DNA of 64,000 bases. Source: Ectocarpus siliculosus (lineage: Eukaryota; Sar; Phaeophyceae; Ectocarpales; Ectocarpaceae). Below, in pieces: positions 56,140-64,000 of this stretch. A model generated the notes under the pieces. The model was not told the DNA's origin, did not search any database, and was given only the letters and a program-made list of their open reading frames with translations. The DNA lies in assembly GCA_000310025.1 (NCBI GenBank), contig FN649735.1, positions 1,134,297-1,198,296 on the forward strand, in the 5' to 3' direction. How positions within the stretch are numbered: the stretch's first letter is position 1; each line of letters starts with the position of its first letter. The position numbers and the translations under genes are program-made.

Positions 56140-59100
56140 TCATCCAGGCATATCCACAATCGTCTTGAGTCCTTTTGTCGTGACAAGCGACCTCACCCTC
56201 TTGCTGGCTTCCGCGGCTTTCTTGCTGTACAGTTGCTGCAAAAGTTCGGGCTCCTTGATTAGCCCCAGCGCGGACGGCAAGCAGACCTTCAGAAGCACAT
56301 ACCACGGCGGCAGATGCTGTTGGAGAGGGGAGAGAGAGGACAGCATGGAGGCAGAGAGAGAGAGAGAGCGAGAGAGAGAGAGAGAGAACGCGAACAGTAA
56401 TGCTAGCTCAAGATACGGGTAAACCCAACTGCAACCGTGCGTGGAAGAGGCGAAAAAGAGGCCGGAGTTAGTCCAGGGGGGGGGAATCCATCTTTCCGAG
56501 ACCACGAAGCGCAAGCGTGACTGGGGGCAGTCGCGCTGAAGCCGGCGAGGCCAGAGAGGGGGGGGGCGAGGAATGCCGCTAGCCCCTACAGCGGGACACA
56601 CCGCAGGGAGCGAAACACCCGGAACGTATCGTTTTCGTGACCATTCTTTGCGGGGAAGTATGAAGGTTGAATGTACGCAATTTCATATACTATGGGGCAA
56701 ACCTGTCAAAACCAAACAACATGCGCGAATAGAGCAAGCTTCTTATGCAAGGGCGTAAGCTAGGGAAGCATAATTGGGGCCTGTCGCTCGAACGGGGGCA
56801 TCGTCGCCAAAAATCTTTGAGTCCAACTGTCTCGATTCAACGATTTGTGAGAGGGAGACCAACGGTACAGGTATGAGAAAATAAAGCTCCCGGTAAGATC
56901 GCCACGAAGCGCCCTTGCCACCTCGTTGCGTAGATTTCGAGCTGTCACGCCACGACTACCGAAGCCAGTCGCGACCTTTGTGGGTTCGCGCGTTCGAACT
57001 CGGTAGCCCTACCACGATCGAACGCATTTGCCATTCAACTTGCTCACACCTCGTGGCCAACTCGTTGTTCATGTGCCCTCTCTGGGCGGTTTGACAGCGA
57101 TCGGATTGAGACAAAGGAGGATGTCCACCGCCGAACCTTGCTCTTGAGGTTGACGTAGCTGCAACAGAGGCGTGCCGGCGGAGTTGGGGGGGGAGGGTGA
57201 GCCAAAACAACATCGGCCGCAAGTCACAGCGCCAATCGTTCGAGGAGTCCTATCAACGCGGGACTTAGGTCATCTACACTCTTGAAGTCGGTGTTTGTTC
57301 GTTGTTCTCCGTTTTGGCCCGTGGGCAGGCAGAAATTGAATTTGCCATCATTCCTTCATCGATCAATGCGAAAAAGCCGGATATGTGGACAGGAATCATG
57401 CGCTCATGGATGCAGGACATCTACAAAGAATGGCTTGCGAGAACCAGAGACTCAGCAACAGCGGAGAGGGCGCCGCAAATCGGAACAGGCGGCAGCCCGC
57501 AGGAGGAGGGTGCTCACAGAGGGGCACAACTGCTCGTGATCCCTATCAGCAAGCATCCGCATGCCCGGCGAGAGAATGCCCTCGCACAGCTAGGCCCTCG
57601 GATGCATTTTACCGGTTTGTATCGTACCATAGAGGGTACAAGAACAAAACAAAAGAGTGGAAGAACGGAGAGGAGGGAGCTCTCCTCCAGCACAGGAGAC
57701 CGGTATATTATAGCGACATGGAGGGGTGGGTAGGGGGGAACCCTTCTGTGTGACCACGGGTTGGAGTATTTCGCACAAGTGCTTGTGTGAAGTGAGACAA
57801 AAAAAAACAAGTGGACTAGATGCACTCACCAACACATGCTGTCCGAGTCGCTCCGCTCGATGTGCATCATGATCTTCGCGGCGGTCTTCTTGTTGGTGGC
57901 ATCTTCGTGGAACAGCCACTATGAAGAAGAAAAGGCGGCAGGCACGGTCGGCGGGATTCAGATCGATATTCGGGACAACCGGGGCGAAAGTGCGTGTCTC
58001 GTGGAGATTTTGGACAGATTCGAGATGCATCGTCCCGAACAAGGCCATGGATGATTCGGAAGGCGAAGGCAAGCATCCCTCCAAAAGCGACAAACTTGGC
58101 AACGAGCGGGTGCACCTAAGCGACCCGAAACAACTAATAAGGGTATGGAATCAACTAGGGAACATAGCACATGACAACCGTTCCCTCAGGCGTTCTACCT
58201 GAAGGGGAAGCCCGGTCAGATCTCCGAAGTGGTCCGTGGCGTACTCACACAGGCTGAACACCTGCACTCGCCCCCACCGCCGGCGACACGAGACGGAACC
58301 ACATGTACGGCACAGCGAGAGGTTACAATGACGCGGGCCCTCGGGAACACTCAAGCGCAGTTTCGACTTGCTTCGACGCGGGTTAGGCTGTCGACGACGC
58401 CAGTCACACGGGTTACAATTTGCCGTATGTGGCTGGTTCTCGTTTCTAAAATATCCGACAATGTTATTCCGGGCTCTGCTCAGTCCCGCCGCACTCAGGA
58501 ACGACCCATCCGGCGAGACAAGATCTGTAGTAGCGAGATAAATCATACATCGACTTTGACCCCGAAAATGCCCTGCCGCGTGTTTTCGCACCACGTGGCC
58601 TATGAAGCCTTCTATTGTAAGGAGAAGCTTCTTTGGAACATCCCATGGTCAGGATGCAGGAAAGAGCAGCGGGGGAGGGATGTGCACGGCAAGGGTTTAT
58701 AGACGTCGCTAGATTACTTTGGGCGGGATTGGGGCGTTGCCCGACTCTTGGAAGATACTCGATTGGGGCGCGGGGGGATCGACTATCTCCAAAAATATAG
58801 TCTGCCTGACTGTGTGTGGAGCATTACCGTACGACAGTTGACGAAACAAGCGGCACAGTGAGGTTCAGTCGACCATAAGCTATGCAGACCTGTCTACAGC
58901 TTTTGGAAGTATCGACACGCGGCCCTAGGTTCGGGGTTCCGGGGGTTCAAAACCCCGGCAAAAACCGCGTCCCAGCAGGTGCCTTGCAACCACGCAATCA
59001 TAAACACAGGTGAGAGGCCAGCGATAAGGCCAGCAAACGGTGACATCGAGGCAAGGGTACACCGTCCAGTCTACGGCCAACCACATCGGGTAGGCGATAT

Positions 59101-60315
59101 CAACGAGCTGGAAAACAGCTGTACGTGTAGTGGGGGTCCCTCAATAGTGTCGGTTGAATAGTGCCACTGCTCAATATCGTGCCTGTGAAATCGCGTGAGA
59201 TGGGAACTTCGAATTCAACTTGTCTCGTACTCTGAATAGTGCCTGGGGCCCGTTATAGTGCCGGTGAATGTGGCGGACACATACTGGTACTATGAGGGAC
59301 CCGATTGTAATAGCCAAAGGGTGCTGTCTGCCATGTATCGACTCGCTACGAGTTGCGCCGTCGTTGTTATACGCCGGCAGCACGGGGTGGCGCAATGTCA
59401 TTCTGAACCTATATTCTCGGTGAAGCACGTGCAGTCCAGAGAACTACACTACTCGACTTTTCACGGCTGCTAATTCGAATCCCGGCATGCACCATAACGT
59501 TGAGTGGACTGAAGCAAGTAATCTTGGTTGGGGGGGGGGCGGGGGGTGCACTCATAGTCGTACAAAATAACCATGGTGGGGGAGAAAAAAAAACTCCATA
59601 AGCGATACGTACAACAGTCGGAAAGTAAGGTGGAACACAAGATGCCCACCATCGGGACAACCTCCCCGCCGACGCCTTCCTCCACCCTGACCAGGATGGT
59701 GCCGTGCCTGAACACGAAGTCGTACTCCCTGCTCGAAACGCCAACAAAGGCAGCATCGAAGCGTTTCGACACAGGAGGTTGTGAGGGAGGGAGGCCAAAC
59801 AACGAAACACCGAAGGGGCTTCTTGATCAGGGCGTGCAGAAGAACCAACGGCCGTGAGCTTTGTCTTGGGAGAGCGCTCGTCGAGGTGGAAGCTCAGAAG
59901 GAGCGAGGAGGACTGGCTTATCACAAAAATACCGCCCGATCCTCTTTCCCATATTTCTTTGCAAACCAACATCCGTGCTGAGACCTGTACACTGTACGAC
60001 AAAAAACAGCAACCAGCACACAATCACACTCTGTCTGGTTGTTGTTTTGTACCCTGCGACCTCGAGCGAAGCAAGCTAAATATCACGCCAAGGTGAGAGG
60101 ATCCGGAAGACTCGGTTGGCGCTGCAACAAACCGAGCTTCCAAAATTAGCCCAGACCTACCTGTCCTCGATCTCGGCGTTCTTCATCTCGAACTCTTCCC
60201 CGAACAGCCCGCAGGACAACTCGCGGTCCTCCTCGCTCCCGCCGAAAACTCGCCTTTTCAGCGATGCCAGAGTCTCTTCAACAGTGGCGGGTGACGATGA
60301 CGACGGTGATGCCAT
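56140..60315 (-). CDS. Unrecognised multi-exon protein
   Basis: Exons: 60161-60315 (MASPSSSSPATVEETLASLK, then FGGSEEDRELSCGLFGEEFE), 59650-59728 (EYDFVFRHGTILVRVEEGVG), 58199-58261 (VFSLCEYATDHFGDLTGLPL), 57830-57918 (WLFHEDATNKKTAAKIMMHI, then ERSDSDSM), and the last exon 56140-56316 (HLPPWYVLLKVCLPSALGLI, then KEPELLQQLYSKKAAEASKR and ending VDMPG). The first four join in phase (2, 0, 0) with good GT-AG borders. The fourth ends in phase 2 and the last begins in phase 0, so at least one exon between 56317 and 57829 is missing from this model. An in-frame ATG also exists at 60447. A soluble acidic/helical protein; I do not recognise the family. Confidence 0.6.
56343..56388 (+). repeat. GA microsatellite
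   Basis: GA run with one interruption, in the intron directly before the last exon of the 56140-60315 gene. Confidence 0.9.
57302..57733 (+). other. Coding-like plus-strand frame, relic suspected
   Basis: A 143-codon frame whose start (AEIEFAIIPSSINAKKPDMW, TGIMRSWMQDIYKEWLART) looks protein-like while the rest does not. It lies in an intron of the minus-strand gene. Possibly a fragment of an old insertion; unassigned. Confidence 0.2.
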
Positions 60316-60904
60316 CGCGGCGCGGGGCCTAGCCAACCCCTCCAGAGCCCTTGTTCGGCGGCCCGTAGGGAGGGGGGGTGGAGGTATGGGTATATCCGGG
60401 TGAGGACGAGTAGACGGACGCGAAATGGATGTAGGAGGACCAAACAATCCAGAGCATTTTTATAAATTGCATGTGCATTGTCTCGGAAGGGGTGAGTGCC
60501 GACGGACAAATGTTCATGGTAAGCAACACAACGCACAAGTACTGTCCCCTGTCCCGTGGACGTACATGGACTCGCGATGACACCATAGAAACAGGACCCA
60601 TACGGTAAGAAAAGCCGCTGCAGCGCCAGGATTTTCTGAGGAACACACAGGGCGTGCGACGTTCCGAAACTGTCAAACATTTCCATTCAGAAAAACCAAT
60701 CCGCCATGTGAAGCGTCATGATCTATCGCTCTCTGCTGTTTTCCTATCGATACCGCCCCACGCCGTGATCTTGTGTATGGTTGGTCGATTCAGAGAAAAA
60801 TGTGCGTCGTTCTTTGCGCCGCCGATTACGCGGGTGACACAAGACCTACGCTGTGGATTGCAGCGTCACCCTACTTGTAGCGGTTTCGCGAAGCAAGAGT
60901 TTTT

Positions 60905-61049
60905 TCACCTCCTCGCACATGTACCGGTTACGCTGAGCAACGGCTGCGACGGCAGAAAAACGCCTTCCTCAGCATCTGGCAGCACGCTCCAAGCCACGCC
61001 GTGGGGCGACAACGCCGCCCCAGTCCCCTGCTGCTGGTGCTGCCCCAGG

Positions 61050-61088
<39 letters not shown>

Positions 61089-62841
61089 GATGGCGGCGGC
61101 GGAACCTTCCCCGATCCACCCGCAACAGGGAGGGACGGCACCAAGGTGCCGCCGCAGCAGCTCCCGCTCCCGGCGGTGTGCCGGCCCAGCTGCCCAAACG
61201 TCGCCGCCGCCGCGGCCGGGCCGGAGCTGATGGGTTCCCCCGCCATGCCCGAGCTCGCCGCCGCCGCCGCCACCCCCGGCGGGGCCAGGAGGTACCGCGT
61301 CGCGAGGCCGCGCACCGTGGCGGCGCTGACGGGGAATGGAAGGATCTCGTTGAAATCGCGCCACCCCTCGCTCGACAGAAGCTGAGCCGGGGTGAGCATT
61401 GCGTGCGGAGAGGCGACCGCTATGATGGGAGTCGAGGGGTTAGCAGCCCTGTTGGGGGGGGGGGGGGGGGGTAGTAACGAACATCGGACGAAAAACTCAT
61501 TGTTGCTCTTTCTTTCTACAGTTTACAAGCGTTCCGTTGGGTCGAAACTGATCGGCCACACTCGGACAGCGTGTTGCAAACGGCAACCAACCGGCGGATG
61601 GCAGTGAAGGCCTGGCGCTCCACGTAATGTGATAGTTCTAGTTGCAACTTTTGAACCAACAGCAGGCATTCCAGCGTCGCTGCGACGTTCCCGATGACAT
61701 CATTTGTTGCGGGCAGCCGGTCCAGACAGACGACACATGCAAGATATGCGCGGGCAAAACACGTACCAACACCTGCCCGTGAGGGGGGAGACAAACCAAA
61801 GACGTTCTTTTTCATGGAAGACGAAACGTTGTGATCTTCGACGCGCCCACGTGCAGAGACTACCATCTTTCCCGTTGGCCAGCTAGCAAAACAAAAGCGG
61901 CCGGCGTCTACAAGAAACCAAACACGTCGCCCGCACGCGCACTTGAGTTCCCGAGCGGTCGCTATGGCCGCCGCCCGCGATCCTTCCACCTCGAGCAGTA
62001 CGATCCCGTAGCGCAACTCAGACCGCGCCAAGGCCCGGACCTGCAGCACCGCGCGCTCCCCGGTGTCCACGCGCTCCGTCTCCGCCTCCCGGCCGTTCCG
62101 ATTGATCTCGGCCGTGAGCATGCCGATCACGTCGTCGAGGGAGGCGCCGCTGTCCATGGCACCGCCGCCGCCGCCGCCGCCGGTAACGGTAACGGTACTG
62201 CCCGCGCCGCCGAGGCGTTGCTTCTTCGTGCCGACGGCGAGCAGGCAAACCCTGTGGTCCGGCGCACCGTCTTCGGGGTCATCGTCGTCGTCGCCGTCGT
62301 CATGCAGCTTTACCCGTCGTGGTTTGCGTGCGCCGCCCTTCGCCCTAGCCTTCGTCGGCCCGGAAGAAGGCTTCGCCGCGCGGGGCGGGTCGGCGGCGGC
62401 GGGCGCAGGCCGGCGTGCCGTCGGCGGCGGCAGCACAGGCGTCGGCGTCGCCGCGACGGCCGCGACAGCGACACTACTCCTGCTGGCGGGAAGCAAGGAC
62501 TGTTTGTTGGTTTGAAGGGTGGTCGGCGACGCGGAGGACAGGGGCAGGGGCGAGAATGGGTTGGCACGGGTGCCGCCGAACTCGATGCTGCCGCTGGCGG
62601 GGGCGGGGGCGGCGATGTGGTCGTCGTTTCCTGCGTTTCCCGCGAACGGAAGAGCCGTGCCCCACTGCATCTGCGGGCTTCTCGCGTTGGAGGGCGGAGG
62701 CGGGGTCACCGCGAGTGCCCCCTTGTAGAGGTCGACGAAGCTGTCCTCGTCGTGTGCCATCGCTTCGGCCGTCATCGCGGACGGGGATACCCCCGAGGAG
62801 GGAAAGTCGACGACGGCTTGGCTGATCGTGGACGGCAGCAT
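60905..62841 (-). CDS. Polyglutamine- and glycine-rich probable nuclear protein
   Basis: ATG at 62841 opens a frame that stays open to 61520 (440 codons plus two bases). It joins through a GTAGAA donor and CCCCAACAG acceptor to exon 60905-61448, giving about 621 residues. Order of features: Ser/Ala/Pro-rich start; a basic patch and acidic run (KARAKGGARKPRRVKLHDDG, DDDDDPEDG) typical of nuclear proteins; a run of eight glycines; a helical part (LDDVIGMLTAEINRNGREAE); a second helical part (LECLLLVQKLQLELSHYVER, then QAFTAIRRLVAVCNTLSEC); then LLSSEGWRDFNEILPFPVSA and a polyQ run of twelve encoded by CAG repeats. The part at about 61690-61935 is less protein-like and may be an in-frame intron. 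A transcription-related role is a guess from composition. Confidence 0.6.
61049..61089 (-). repeat. CAG repeat encoding polyQ
   Basis: About 13 CTG triplets on the plus strand, read as CAG/Gln on the minus strand within the exon 60905-61448. Uninterrupted, so probably length-polymorphic. Confidence 0.9.
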
Positions 62842-62849
62842 CGCTATCG

Positions 62850-64000
62850 GCTATTACCCTTGGGTTGCTTCTGCTTCCGCGCTCGTTGGGGTTCCTTCGT
62901 GCGAAGACCACAGCAGTCTTGTTCGCGCTCAGCACTGGGGCGGGTCCGTTGTGAGGTCTCCTGTGCAAAAACTTCTTCGCGTGGGAATTGGGCCGAGAAC
63001 ATTGCACGGCGGTGGGGACGGAAACGGCGATGGCGAAGAGTGAGGATGCACACGGTGTTATTGAGTCGCAGAGAGTCGACAGCCAGTGCCAGCCTGCTCT
63101 CGTCGCGTCGTTTTTTCATTGACTGCTGTACCGAAAACGTAAGTCTACCTAGTACACGTCTGTTACGGCGTCATCCTTTAACAGGAGGCTTCTTCCGCTC
63201 TGTTGCAGCCCTTGCCGTAATCGGCAGGTACGAGAATCTGCGCACTTCTGCTGCGGTACATCATGACATTTGCTTTTCTGGACGTGGACATCGACTGCTG
63301 CAGTACGCCGCGATGCATATAAGCAGGTTGTCGATTTCAGCTGCCCCTTTTGACATTTTCACCTCACCGTTTGGCTGTCGCTACAGTACACACGTTTACC
63401 CTTGAGCAGATGCCACCACATAGGCAACCCGTGGAAACTCAGAAGAGATCAGGGCACGCGGCAGCCCACGGACCTACGTTTTCGGGTAGACTTTTACGCG
63501 TCGTCCCCATATATTGATTGCTGTCGTGGTAATGTCTAGAACTGACCCGCCCCAGCCTCCGTTCCTGTATTCGTAGCCAATAAATGTCCACAGCAGAATA
63601 CCATCACACAGATGATGCAGTAAATGCAGGATCCACCGCGGAGCGATCTTGGGTTATTTTTCTTCAGGAAAAAATGATATTTTTCCTACAGAGAAGGACG
63701 CTGTGTAGGCAGTAGTACTGCTGTGGGTAGGCTCGATCCGCCACGGTTTGTACGCGATGTCTTTGGTCTATCCATATGCATACAGTAGTAGCGGCGTTGC
63801 TGGTTGCTTATGGCATCCACATGATCGGGCTTCTTATGTAGACTACACGCTACGAGCGGGCAACCATTGTTTTGTCTACTGCTGCAAGGGTGTATCGCCT
63901 GCTGTTTGTTGTACGCCAGTAGACCCTTTGCTGCTGCACTGTACAGAACTACATGCTGCTACTTCTGTAGAGAACCATGCAGATACAGCGATCCAACAGC
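62850..64000. other. No gene seen
   Basis: 5' flank of the 60905-62841 gene followed by sequence without coding exons. Words such as GTAGTACTGCTGT and CTACAGTAC are frequent, giving small palindromes near 63710. Confidence 0.5.

Noticed and set aside
61831-63405. Plus-strand 524-codon frame and other long plus frames over 60.65-62.8 kb
   Set aside because: Antisense of the GC-rich minus-strand gene; rich in Arg and Gly with no domain, while the minus strand has better coding character and fitting splice sites.

Overview
The window is eukaryotic nuclear DNA. It has many short exons with GT-AG borders, long gene-poor introns, GA, GTT and CTG microsatellites, minisatellites, a Helitron fragment and a tyrosine-recombinase retroelement. 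GC content is moderate, and ion-channel and LNR (Lin-12/Notch repeat) protein genes carry many introns. This fits a stramenopile, most likely a brown alga of the Ectocarpus type; that is an inference from style, since no marker gene is present. One 100-base assembly gap lies at 18285-18384.

Layout. (1) 1-12.4 kb, plus strand: the 3' part of a large gene for a voltage-gated cation-channel-like protein. Seventeen exons (one of them only probable) join in frame into about 779 residues and give two and a half six-helix modules. The pores lack the potassium TVGYGD filter and carry G-E/D instead. (2) 12.06-14.61 kb and 21.19-23.93 kb: a diverged direct duplication that includes the exon after the last channel S6; the second copy is a pseudogene fragment. 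(3) 15.9-19 kb, minus strand mostly: an orphan half-LNR exon, a possible small reading frame, and a large inverted duplication around the gap whose two arms keep the same short reading frame. (4) 24.7-28.1 kb, minus: the decayed N-terminal part of a Helitron. (5) 29.3-53.7 kb, minus: a secreted or membrane-anchored protein with five LNR units. Seven exons sum exactly to 370 codons plus stop; one intron is 18 kb long and one exon only 27 nt. Inside the 18-kb intron lie several minisatellites, a 77-residue three-exon gene, an almost unmutated element with Ngaro-type split direct repeats and a tyrosine recombinase (43.8-51.35 kb), an array of hairpin repeats, and a palindromic MITE-like insert. 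(6) 55.4-62.8 kb, minus: a small basic protein, an unrecognised multi-exon gene, and a polyglutamine/glycine-rich probable nuclear protein. The end of the window holds no gene I can support.

The most noteworthy items are the channel with acidic, non-potassium pores on Kv-like S6 helices, the LNR gene built from symmetric phase-1 exons, the recombinase element that has complete split repeats but no visible reverse transcriptase, and the inverted pair at the gap. Exon borders were read by eye from splice signals and frame continuity. No homology search was possible.
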